Virus record (IMG/VR): IMGVR_UViG_3300043219_000566
Coordinates: 152,502 to 216,501 of that record
Origin: a virus
DNA length: 64,000 bases
Strand: one strand, 5' to 3'
Shown here: positions 1-7,323 of the stretch, piece after piece
Numbering within the stretch: position 1 is the first letter of the stretch
Layout: each line of letters starts with the position of its first letter
The notes under the pieces: generated by a model
Told to the model about the DNA's origin: nothing
The model's database searches: none
What the model saw: the letters and a program-made list of their open reading frames with translations, nothing else
Position numbers and translations under genes: made by a program

Positions 1-797
1 TTGGTATAGCGCTCGCCCAGCGTTTCCTGAGTGACTTCGGGGTCCAGCTGCATCTTCGCAAACGTTTCCTGCAGATCCCTCACCTTGTTGACGGGATCGT
101 CGGGCGAACGCTCGCCGTCCCCCAGCGCCGCCCGCCGCTGGGTGAATTTGGCCCAGGCTTTATCGAGATGCCGGACGTTGTCCTGCAGGGAATTGCTAGC
201 CAGTAGATCGCGGCCCCAGGCCTTCGATAGCTGCTCGTTGGTCACACCCAACGAACGCAGCAACGTGTAAAGCGGAAATTTCGACTGCCCAACCCGTACA
301 TGAAACACGCCGCTCTCCGCGTCCATAAAGACCCGGAAGCCCGGCCCGGAGCCAGGCATGATATTGAAGTGGCTCTCCAGCTCACCAGTCTCTTTCTTGC
401 GCGTGTAAACGCCGGGCTTGAGGCGCATCTGGTTGGCGAGCGTGTACTCGTTACCTCTGTAGATGAACGTGCCGCGGTCGGAGACGTGCGGAACCATCGC
501 AACCCGGCTTCGCCGCTCATCGATCACCTGCCCAGTCGCCTTGTCGATCATGCGCCAGGTGCCAGACAGCGAGCGGTGCATCGTCTTTCCGCCGATGATC
601 GCGCGCTTCTGCCGCTCCAGCCCGGCGGGCTCAGGCTGATCGTAATCGACATCGCCCAGCTCCACGCGGTACTGCGTGTTCTCGATCGGATAGTGATCCT
701 GAGATGATTGACGTACGTTAGCGTAGACGCGCTGGCGCAAGGCGCTCACATCGTCGAAAGCCCGAGTCGTTGGTTCCTTGGTTCCAAGCACATCCAC
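1..797 (-). CDS. RNA polymerase beta-subunit-like protein, N-terminal part (cut by window edge)
   Basis: Open reading frame running off the left edge; I translated it by hand. A stretch reading GTFIYRGNEYTLANQMRLKP, followed by GVYTRKKETGELESHFNI and, later, KFPLYTLLRSLGVTNEQL, lines up with the lobe region of bacterial RpoB (GTFVINGTERVIVSQ, SPGVFF, KLPATIILRALNYTTEQI). So it probably belongs to the multisubunit RNA polymerase beta family, used by some large phages for their own transcription. The start is uncertain: GTG at 797 follows AGAGGTG by 11 bases, and GTG at 791 and 749 are in the same frame. The catalytic part would lie outside the window. It follows a virion-type gene, so it may be packaged or late. 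Confidence is moderate because only about 265 residues are visible. Confidence 0.65.
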   Translation of the reverse strand, partial: MDVLGTKEPTTRAFDDVSALRQRVYANVRQSSQDHYPIENTQYRVELGDVDYDQPEPAGLERQKRAIIGGKTMHRSLSGTWRMIDKATGQVIDERRSRVAMVPHVSDRGTFIYRGNEYTLANQMRLKPGVYTRKKETGELESHFNIMPGSGPGFRVFMDAESGVFHVRVGQSKFPLYTLLRSLGVTNEQLSKAWGRDLLASNSLQDNVRHLDKAWAKFTQRRAALGDGERSPDDPVNKVRDLQETFAKMQLDPEVTQETLGERYT

Positions 798-813
798 AAT
801 TCACCCAACACCT

Positions 814-2007
814 CTACGAGTACGCCGGAGCCCCGTAGCCCGGCCACTTCTGCTGCTGTCGAGGATTATTCAGCAAATAGGCCATCAAGCGCCCCACCAC
901 CGGGCGCTGCTGAGTCATGCGCTGCGTAATCGCGGGCATCATCTGCTGGTAGATCTGGCCCATAACGTGCGGATTACTCAACATGTGCTGAGTTTGCGAG
1001 CGCATGAACTTCGGGTCCTTCATCAGATCCTTTGTCCGCGCAGAAGCCCACCGTCTTCCCAGATCCGTGTTCGTCATCAGCCAACTCAGACCGAGCCCCG
1101 TGCCCGCCGACGTCCCCAAATGACGCAAAGCACGTCCAATTGCAGCGCGCTTATCGTACGCAGTCTTGGATAGATCGCTGTCGCGGTAAGGATTATCGTT
1201 GGGTTTCTCTTCCTCGTCGTCGTCGGTCTGCGTGTGAGACTCCACCTGGGGGCGAGCCATCAAGCTAACCGGGCGCTCGGCCCGCCGACGACGCTGCGCC
1301 TCGCGGTAGGCCTTCAACTCGTCGGCCTGATCGCCCGCGCCGACCATACGCCAGCCGCCGTAAGCCCCCAGCCCAGCCATGATCGCCGCAATTGTTATCG
1401 CAGTAGGCTTAATGCCTCTGCCCACATTGCCGACTGCTTTCACTGCCGACGAACCCGGTATCCAATCCGCGACCTTCCCCAGCGTCTCGTTCAACTCGCC
1501 CTGCTCGTACGCCTCGGCCAAAGCGTGCAAGTCCACCGAGAACTTCAGCGTGCGCTCCTCGGCCAGCGCATCCTCGAACTCCTGCTTGGCTTTGTCCAGC
1601 TCTTGCTGCTCGCGATGACGACGATAGGTCTTCATCAGCTTGCCCATTCCGGCCCAACCAGCAGCTCCCGCCAGCGGCGGGCCGATTACTGCAGCCGGAG
1701 CGAACCAGTCCGGACGTGGCTTACCGTCGAACAACGCCGACTTCACCGGCAACGAGATCTCGTAGCGCGGCTTCTCGTCCAGATCGCGGTCACGTTTGCG
1801 CCGAAGATTCCGCGCTATGTTTCCGTAGACCCCAACCGCGCCACGTGTCGCGGCTCCAGCAGCCAGCATAGCCAGCAGCAACTTGCCGAGATCCTTAGCA
1901 GCGTACTGGTTCACAAAAGTGTCGGCTTGCCCGCGCGTCATAGACGAACGCGACTGCGTCGGCTGCGTCGCAGATGAGCGTGCACAACGTTTCGTTAAAG
2001 CCAGCAT
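814..2007 (-). CDS. hypothetical virion-associated protein, 397 aa
   Basis: Not recognised. The protein has two glycine/alanine-rich hydrophobic stretches (about residues 40-65 and 205-225), a charged helical middle part that looks like coiled coil (about 128-175), an acidic patch (DDDEEE) and a Met/Gln-rich C-terminus. This composition resembles internal or tail-associated phage proteins that contact membranes. The ATG follows GGAGGTAACCGG. It lies between the beta-like polymerase gene and a run of other alanine-rich unknown genes that leads back to the portal gene, which suggests a structural or ejected protein. Confidence 0.75.
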   Translation of the reverse strand: MLALTKRCARSSATQPTQSRSSMTRGQADTFVNQYAAKDLGKLLLAMLAAGAATRGAVGVYGNIARNLRRKRDRDLDEKPRYEISLPVKSALFDGKPRPDWFAPAAVIGPPLAGAAGWAGMGKLMKTYRRHREQQELDKAKQEFEDALAEERTLKFSVDLHALAEAYEQGELNETLGKVADWIPGSSAVKAVGNVGRGIKPTAITIAAIMAGLGAYGGWRMVGAGDQADELKAYREAQRRRRAERPVSLMARPQVESHTQTDDDEEEKPNDNPYRDSDLSKTAYDKRAAIGRALRHLGTSAGTGLGLSWLMTNTDLGRRWASARTKDLMKDPKFMRSQTQHMLSNPHVMGQIYQQMMPAITQRMTQQRPVVGRLMAYLLNNPRQQQKWPGYGAPAYS

Positions 2008-2011
2008 CCGG

Positions 2012-2470
2012 TTACCTCCGGCGAAGAATACCGGGCTCAGCCTGCGAGTACTGTCGCTGGCTCATGGTGTCGTAGGTAAACACCTCGACCCACTCTAACA
2101 AGATCGTCCAGTTGTCATTGACAAACTGCCGATCGACCGCCGTGATAATAGCACTGCCGCGTTGTGCCATCGAGTAAACCAAAGACGCCACCATCTCGTA
2201 CCGCTTCTTGTCCTCAGCATTTCCGATATTGAACAACTCGCAACGGATACGACCGGCCGTCTGCGGTTGCAAGTGCTCCGGATCATCCTTCCGCAGGTAA
2301 CGAACACCGCGTGCTCGATGCGGTACACCGTCGAGCCCTTGAAAGGTCTGGTACCCATTGTCGTTCTCGCCACTCAGCGAGGAAATTACGCTCGCCAGCG
2401 GATCGCCCGGGTTAACCGAAGCAACCGGCTGTGAGTGGTGACCACTACCCTGTTCTCCGTTCTCGTTCAC
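2012..2470 (-). CDS. hypothetical protein, 152 aa
   Basis: Not recognised. Soluble, with a polar N-terminus and a middle part with regular helix/strand alternation (GRIRCELFNIGN, AIITAVDRQFVNDNWTILL). Its first 26 bases overlap the end of the upstream gene, typical of translational coupling in this operon. It stops five bases before the next gene. Its setting in the portal-to-polymerase block makes a virion or assembly role likely, but nothing in the sequence proves this. Confidence 0.7.
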   Translation of the reverse strand: MNENGEQGSGHHSQPVASVNPGDPLASVISSLSGENDNGYQTFQGLDGVPHRARGVRYLRKDDPEHLQPQTAGRIRCELFNIGNAEDKKRYEMVASLVYSMAQRGSAIITAVDRQFVNDNWTILLEWVEVFTYDTMSQRQYSQAEPGILRRR

Positions 2471-2765
2471 GTCGTGTACGCTCCCTGACCTCTTGAGCCA
2501 GTTGTCGGTACTGAGCCGCCAACTCCTGCGTCTTTAGCTCGCTCACATCGAGGTCGTCGGCCCGCGAAGCATGTCGGGCACCCATGCCCACAAGCGCGCC
2601 GCCAGCCAACGGTAAGCCCAGCGCTAGCGCCAAGCCGCCCTTTCCGAGTGAGCCAAGCAGCGAGTTGGCTACCTTCTCCACCGCTACTTCGATGTCGCCG
2701 GGAGTGAGCCCTATTTCCGCCAGCTTGGTCAAAAATCCGATTTTGAACTGCTCTGCGTTCCGCAC
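2445..2765 (-). CDS. small protein with one hydrophobic segment, 106 aa
   Basis: Not recognised. A predicted amphipathic N-terminal part (residues 1-35) precedes a Gly/Ala/Leu hydrophobic segment (about 36-60) long enough for one membrane span, then a strongly charged Arg/Glu-rich tail. The start is GTG, supported by GGAGC seven bases upstream. A perfect small hairpin (2784-2800) lies just above this SD. The layout resembles small phage membrane or tail-completion proteins; function unknown. Confidence 0.7.
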   Translation of the reverse strand: MRNAEQFKIGFLTKLAEIGLTPGDIEVAVEKVANSLLGSLGKGGLALALGLPLAGGALVGMGARHASRADDLDVSELKTQELAAQYRQLAQEVRERTRRERERRTG

Positions 2766-2783
2766 GGGCTCTGCTCCACAGCT

Positions 2784-2800
2784 CCAGGCTATTCGCCTGG
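2784..2800 (-). other. small RNA hairpin upstream of a start codon
   Basis: The minus strand reads CCAGGC-GAATA-GCCTGG, a perfect 6-bp stem with a 5-base loop. It lies about 10 bases upstream of the SD of the 2445-2765 gene, in one of the few non-coding gaps (109 bases). No U-tract follows, so it is not a classical terminator. It could affect translation or mark an RNA processing site. Confidence 0.4.
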
Positions 2801-2874
2801 GTCCTTACGTCGTAGTCTTCCGCGACTTTACCCTAACCAGCTCCCGACCCCAAATCACGACTCCTCGCTACTAG

Positions 2875-3279
2875 CTACGGACCAGCCGACGAGCTTTCCT
2901 CAGCAGGCGACGCAGCAGCCGACGAGCTTTCCTCAGCAGGCGACGCAGCAGCCGAGGAGCTTTCCTCAGCAGGCGACGCAGCAGCCGAGGAGCTTTCCTC
3001 AGCAGGCGACGCAGCAGCCGAGGAGCTTTCCTCGTCCGGCGGCACCACGGCGATCGGAGGAAGCCGAGACTCAAACTTCGGCTTCACGCCGCTAGGACCG
3101 CCGCCACGTCCGCCGTAGGTCTCGTGCTGGGCCAAATCGTCCAGCGGAATATCCACCCCCGCACCCGGCCGTCCGCCACGGCGCGTATCCGGCAGAATCT
3201 GCCCGATCGGCGTAGCTTCCTGCTGCTGCCCGGTGCGGTCGCTCACTCGCGGCTTAACATGTTCGTCAGAACTACTCAT
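2875..3279 (-). CDS. hypothetical protein with C-terminal Ser/Ala/Glu repeats, 134 aa
   Basis: Not recognised. The N-terminal 80 residues are polar and rich in Gly, Arg and Pro, probably disordered. The C-terminus is four full copies plus a part copy of an 11-residue unit, EESSSAAASPA, ending at TAG. The repeats are acidic and low-complexity, like flexible linkers. The repeat number probably varies by slippage. It sits in the virion block, directly downstream of the 2H phosphoesterase-GNAT gene. Confidence 0.7.
   Translation of the reverse strand: MSSSDEHVKPRVSDRTGQQQEATPIGQILPDTRRGGRPGAGVDIPLDDLAQHETYGGRGGGPSGVKPKFESRLPPIAVVPPDEESSSAAASPAEESSSAAASPAEESSSAAASPAEESSSAAASPAEESSSAGP
2885..3033 (-). 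repeat. 33-bp tandem repeat, about 4.5 copies, inside a CDS
   Basis: Four consecutive 33-base units (2885-2917, 2918-2950, 2951-2983, 2984-3016) and a part unit to 3033, differing at only one position (GAC versus GAG). The unit length is a multiple of three, so copy changes keep the reading frame. It encodes the repeated EESSSAAASPA motif. Confidence 0.9.
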
Positions 3280-3293
3280 TTTGCTTACCTCAC

Positions 3294-5051
3294 TTAGCGA
3301 AAGTGTTTGTTCGCGCGCTCAGACTCCATGCGCTTCAACCACGCGCAGTGACCATCCGACCAGTCTTTGTTGTGCATAGGAATGCGCACAGCGAAATCCG
3401 GGTCCATGGCTTGCTCTGTTACCGCGCGCATGGCGCGCAAGTATAGCTGGCCAGGCTCCGACGCGGTTTTCTTCAACTCGTTACCGCTACCCGTCGGTTT
3501 GTAACCCTGCCGCCCGTAAAAACCCGTCAGCTGCTCGTTGTTTAGCGGACGGTCACTAAAGGCGTCGACCTTCAGGCACAACGATTTACCTTTGTGCTCA
3601 CCCTCGGCCACGGCTAGCAGATACTTGGCTAGCCCCTGCCGACGATGAGGCTTGCGTACTTGCAAGCTGCCAACAGTGAGCTTGCCGTTACCGCCCCGCA
3701 TAACTCGTACCGCGCCAGCCAACTTGCCGTCGTCGGTATCAACGTAGTAGCTCTTGAGCGACGGGCGCTCCGAGCGCCGCAACTTGTACCCGTCGGGAGT
3801 GGCCACAGATCGTTTGGTCATGAAGCTCTTGAGCGCTGAGTAAATCAGCGCCGAGCCGATATTCGTGTTCTTCAACCAGCGCGGAGCACCTAGCAGCTTG
3901 GAAACGGCCCAAGCACCCCCGGCCGCCGGGACCGCGTGGACCACGACCTTGGGCAACGCCTTTATCAAAGCTCCGGCGCTGGCTAACCCAGTTCGTCCAA
4001 CACCTTGTTCCTGTCCAGCTTGCGCGACAAGCTGCTTCATCAGCACCCGGTGGCTACCGGGGATCGCCGGGTTCGTAGCGATCTCGTCCATGGCTTGCGC
4101 CACAGGAAACGTCGGGTTCCAAAGCGCCTCGCTGTAGACCATCGGGTCCGCCGCGCCTTCCTTGATCTCCTCGGGCGCTCTGGTCGCGCGTGGGCGGCCC
4201 AACGAAGCTCGCAAGAAGCGCATCATCTCCTGGGGATTCTGCGGCGCACCGCCGGGGTGGAAGAACTTCCCGTAGACTCCCTTGCGCGACAAACCGAGCA
4301 CGGCACCGGGGGTAAGCCCGGCACCGAGCCCAGCAAGAGTGAAGAATCGACGCGCCGCTCGACGGTCTAAGCCAAGCAGACGCGAGAGCAGGGGGGCCGC
4401 CAGATAGCGGCCAGCCAGAGCACCACCAGCCCCGCCAGCAGCCAACCAAGCTGGTACGTTAGTCTTCCAGCTAGGCTTGCCGTACACGGATGGATCATCT
4501 CCGGCAGTTTTCAACGCGCGCAACGAAATCGAAGTCTTCCGCCCGCCCTTCTGGGCAAACAACACCTCGTTGAACGTGTGGGTTCTTCCCTCCAGATCAT
4601 TGCGGTCTGCGTACCGTTGACCGCGCCCCTTCTTGACCCGGGCTACAGTCACGTGCGGCTGGTACTGAGGATGATTCTCCGTGTGCGGCAACAGCCGCTT
4701 GAGCCGCGCGTTGATCCGCCGCAGATCCGGGCTGAAGACCTTCACCACAACCACATCGTCGCCGTCGGTGTGCTTCGAGGCCGGGAAGCACTCGGTGCGC
4801 CCGAAGCGCACGTGGATCGACGGCTCGGCAGTCAGAATAGCGCGCACCGGCTCAGCATTCGCGGTGTGCAGCCCGTATTTCAACGTGATGTGATGACTCG
4901 TCCGTACAGCAGAAACCAGATCCTCAGACCGGATGTCCTGCGCGATTCGCCGTACCGCGGCCGACAACTCCTCCGGCAAGTTGACTTGAGTCGAAGCGAA
5001 CTCGTAAGCCGACTTTTCGATCGCGTCGAGATAGCACAGGAACGAACGCAT
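3294..5051 (-). CDS. 2H phosphoesterase - GNAT acetyltransferase fusion, 585 aa
   Basis: Residues about 40-185 carry two HxT motifs: HIT (H54, T56) in HHITLKYGLH and HVT (H133, T135) in PHVTVARVKKG. Their spacing is that of 2H phosphoesterases (LigT/cyclic phosphodiesterase group), which hydrolyse 2',3'-cyclic or 2'-5'/3'-5' oligonucleotide bonds. The middle (about 195-430) is Gly/Ala-rich with hydrophobic stretches. The C-terminus (about 445-560) looks like a GNAT acetyltransferase: LQVRKPHRRQGLAKYLL is the acetyl-CoA loop (R/Q-x-x-G-x-G/A-like) and FYGRQGYKPTG the last strand. The fusion sits among virion genes, so it may be injected with the DNA. The phage anti-CBASS enzyme Acb1 is also a 2H enzyme; an anti-defence role here is only inferred. 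Confidence 0.7.
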   Translation of the reverse strand: MRSFLCYLDAIEKSAYEFASTQVNLPEELSAAVRRIAQDIRSEDLVSAVRTSHHITLKYGLHTANAEPVRAILTAEPSIHVRFGRTECFPASKHTDGDDVVVVKVFSPDLRRINARLKRLLPHTENHPQYQPHVTVARVKKGRGQRYADRNDLEGRTHTFNEVLFAQKGGRKTSISLRALKTAGDDPSVYGKPSWKTNVPAWLAAGGAGGALAGRYLAAPLLSRLLGLDRRAARRFFTLAGLGAGLTPGAVLGLSRKGVYGKFFHPGGAPQNPQEMMRFLRASLGRPRATRAPEEIKEGAADPMVYSEALWNPTFPVAQAMDEIATNPAIPGSHRVLMKQLVAQAGQEQGVGRTGLASAGALIKALPKVVVHAVPAAGGAWAVSKLLGAPRWLKNTNIGSALIYSALKSFMTKRSVATPDGYKLRRSERPSLKSYYVDTDDGKLAGAVRVMRGGNGKLTVGSLQVRKPHRRQGLAKYLLAVAEGEHKGKSLCLKVDAFSDRPLNNEQLTGFYGRQGYKPTGSGNELKKTASEPGQLYLRAMRAVTEQAMDPDFAVRIPMHNKDWSDGHCAWLKRMESERANKHFR

Positions 5052-5606
5052 CTACCTCGGTCTTCCGAAGACCGCCTTGAAGTAGTTAGGAATTCGAGGG
5101 CGCGCGTACTGCGCCGCGTTGTACCCCATCGGCAACATGCCGGGTCCGACAGCGTTCATGTACTGCTGCGCTTGCGGACCTATCCCGGCTATTCTCCGAC
5201 TTCTAGGATCGCCAACCGGAAAGCCGTGAATATTCCTCTCGCCTTGATTCGCGTCCGGCGGCTGACCACCAAACAGTTTTCCGAGTCCCGCCGCGCCCGC
5301 CGCGAAACCAACTGTGGACTTCGGGTACTTGTAGAGCCAGTACGCCGAGCTAAGCGGATTGGGAATTACCCCGGCTACACTGCCACCGAATGCAGCCAAG
5401 TCGGCTTTGCCGCCTCGGAGCATCTTCGGTAGCAGCGGCTCAGGCGTAGCCTTCCCGAACGTCGTCGCGCGCTGCGCCCAGTTCTTAGCAACCGGCGCAG
5501 CCTTTTGCGCTTTAGAAGCCAGCCATGGCAATGCTTTGCTAGCAAAGCGGCCTGCAGACTTGTCCATGGCCAACCGCTCACCAAGTTGGTAAGCGTAGCT
5601 CGGCAT
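5052..5606 (-). CDS. hypothetical virion-type protein, 184 aa
   Basis: Not recognised. Basic and alanine-rich N-terminus, a central part rich in Gly/Ala/Leu (about residues 95-125) that could touch a membrane, and a C-terminus rich in Pro, Gly, Tyr and Asn. It ends with TAG directly before the ATG of the 2H-GNAT gene (TAGATG), so the two are probably translated together. Composition is like that of the neighbouring genes of the block. Confidence 0.7.
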   Translation of the reverse strand: MPSYAYQLGERLAMDKSAGRFASKALPWLASKAQKAAPVAKNWAQRATTFGKATPEPLLPKMLRGGKADLAAFGGSVAGVIPNPLSSAYWLYKYPKSTVGFAAGAAGLGKLFGGQPPDANQGERNIHGFPVGDPRSRRIAGIGPQAQQYMNAVGPGMLPMGYNAAQYARPRIPNYFKAVFGRPR

Positions 5607-5615
5607 GAACCACCT

Positions 5616-6032
5616 CTACAGAGTTTTCTTTTCGCTCTGCGCAGGCGGGTCGCCCGCTGGAGCAGGCGCACGCGCCCGCAAGCGGCCTACCAACCCGGCA
5701 GCGCCGATCGGCGCAGAAGCCCCTGCCGCCGCCGCCACTGGTGCCGGGGCTGGCGGCGGAGCAGGCGGCATCGGCATAGAATGCTTGAGCAAGCCCGCCT
5801 GTTTGAGCAACGTGAAATTCGTCACGAGGTTAGCCGCTCTGCGAACCGCGGCAACTTTCTCTTCCTTCTTCATGGGAAGTCCCTTGTGCTTGGTCTTGGC
5901 GAAATCCAACGCATCAGACTTAGAGATCGTCTTCGCCGTCTCGGCGACCTCCTTGGACGGTGGGCTGATGTCGCCCTTCTGCACAGCGTGTACCATCCCG
6001 AAAAAAGCGCTGTTGCTTGCGTGATTTAGCAG
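5616..6032 (-). CDS. hypothetical Ala/Pro-rich protein, possible CTG start
   Basis: Not recognised. The N-terminal half is helical and basic, with hydrophobic patches; the C-terminal half is an Ala/Pro-rich linker followed by a charged end. The frame stays open up to a TTG at 6074 and a GTG at 6065, but the only strong SD (AAGGAGGT, 6042-6049) lies downstream of both, nine bases before an in-frame CTG at 6030-6032, with no ATG, GTG or TTG nearby. I therefore place the start at CTG with caution. Confidence 0.6.
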   Translation of the reverse strand: MLNHASNSAFFGMVHAVQKGDISPPSKEVAETAKTISKSDALDFAKTKHKGLPMKKEEKVAAVRRAANLVTNFTLLKQAGLLKHSMPMPPAPPPAPAPVAAAAGASAPIGAAGLVGRLRARAPAPAGDPPAQSEKKTL

Positions 6033-6079
6033 GAACAGTACACCTCCTTCCGCAACCGCGCACACGCGGCACAAGCTAC

Positions 6080-6304
6080 CTAGATTTGCGGCCGCGCAAC
6101 ACCCGGCGCAGCCACTGTGGGCTTGCCAGCCTTGGGAGACTTACGCGCCAGAAGCTGACCGGCCAAGTGGCCAAATTGCCCAATCTGGCCTCCGCCCCCG
6201 CCTACCTCGGGTCCAACAACCTTGTCTCCAGCAGGCGGAATCCCGGCAGCCTTCATCAACTCGACGTTGACAACCGCTGCAGCCAAATCATCCATATCAC
6301 TCAT
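6080..6304 (-). CDS. small glycine-rich protein, 74 aa
   Basis: Not recognised. Starts at MSDMDDLAAAVV, chosen because the ATG at 6302-6304 follows GAGGAG at good spacing; a longer frame to 6400 would overlap the upstream gene. The N-terminus is an acidic helix, followed by a GGGGG run and a basic tail. It fits tightly between two virion-type genes with a gap of 10 bases upstream. Confidence 0.65.
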   Translation of the reverse strand: MSDMDDLAAAVVNVELMKAAGIPPAGDKVVGPEVGGGGGQIGQFGHLAGQLLARKSPKAGKPTVAAPGVARPQI

Positions 6305-6314
6305 GCTCGTCTCC

Positions 6315-7268
6315 TCAAAATCGTTCTCCGCGCTGATGGCGCGCCCACAAATCCGGGAACATGCCCGGCATGTTAGCCTGCAACACATCCGGCCTGCCAC
6401 GATAATCGCGCAGCCACCGATTAAACGAATTTACGCGTTGTTTCGCCGGGTCGGTTTCCGCCGCTTCGCGATTGGCCCGCAGTGTCTTCGCTACGTTACC
6501 GCTAATTTCAGGAATATCGTGCGTTACTGCTTTCGCCGTCGCAAGAGGCGCATAAATCATTCGCTGCTCAAACGACGGACCCGGCAACTCCGCTCCAGCC
6601 ATCGCTAATCCGGCTCGCGCTTTCCAACCTATACCAGGAACGAAATGAAGCGCACCCTGGCCAGCTGCGCCTACTCCTTCACCAACTCGGCGTGACCATG
6701 ACTTTTGCCGCTCTGTGTCGTTGTAAGCATCTACCGCACCATGCAAATCGCCTTTCCATACTTTCTGAAAAAACGGCGACCAGAAAGGTTCATCACCTGA
6801 GTCTTGCGCGCTTTGAGCAGGCTGCTCCTCGCGCATGATCTTCAACCCGCGGCCCAGCTGGCTGCCCAGCGTGTTCCGCGGCATGGACTGCAAACCTTGA
6901 TGTACGATATGGTTAAACGCCATCGCTCCGGCGTTGGGCACCGGCTTCCCCAGATCTGAGTAGTTGAAGCCTCCAGACTTGATCACTGACGGCGGCGTCG
7001 AACGACGTTTCTTCTTCAGCAACATTTTCCAATGCCGCTGCCGATCAGCTTCCGAGACCGACGCACGCTTGCGAACCGACCCGACCAACTGCACGTAGAA
7101 TTCAGCCACGTCGCTGCGCTTGGGCATCGGCTTGCGCCCGGAACGCCAGGGCATGATCTTGTTATGCACCCGGGAATCGATGTCGGCATGCGCCTTGGCC
7201 GATTCACTGGCCGGAACCGTCGCCGAGACGCTGACAGCCGACTTTACCAATTCAAGCAGCGTGAGCAT
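6315..7268 (-). CDS. hypothetical protein downstream of portal, 317 aa
   Basis: Not recognised. The N-terminal 100 residues are strongly basic (KKKRRST), then a mixed helical part, then a weakly hydrophobic Gly/Ala-rich region (about 200-235), as in the other proteins of this block. It directly follows the portal gene, where scaffold, protease or head-completion genes often sit, but no protease motif is visible. No clear SD precedes the ATG. The 52-base gap before it holds the GTAGCGCGCTAC palindrome and a CTGCCG-AG-CGGCAG inverted repeat. Confidence 0.7.
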   Translation of the reverse strand: MLTLLELVKSAVSVSATVPASESAKAHADIDSRVHNKIMPWRSGRKPMPKRSDVAEFYVQLVGSVRKRASVSEADRQRHWKMLLKKKRRSTPPSVIKSGGFNYSDLGKPVPNAGAMAFNHIVHQGLQSMPRNTLGSQLGRGLKIMREEQPAQSAQDSGDEPFWSPFFQKVWKGDLHGAVDAYNDTERQKSWSRRVGEGVGAAGQGALHFVPGIGWKARAGLAMAGAELPGPSFEQRMIYAPLATAKAVTHDIPEISGNVAKTLRANREAAETDPAKQRVNSFNRWLRDYRGRPDVLQANMPGMFPDLWARHQRGERF

Positions 7269-7311
7269 GGTGTGATTCTACGTCTGCCGCTCGGCAGCTC
7301 CCAAAAATGCC

Positions 7312-7323
7312 GTAGCGCGCTAC
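7312..7323. repeat. GTAGCGCGCTAC palindrome, copy 1 (over portal stop)
   Basis: Perfect 12-bp palindrome. On the minus strand bases 2-4 are the TAG stop codon of the portal gene. It lies 44 bases upstream of the next start codon. One of seven exact copies in the window. Confidence 0.85.
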
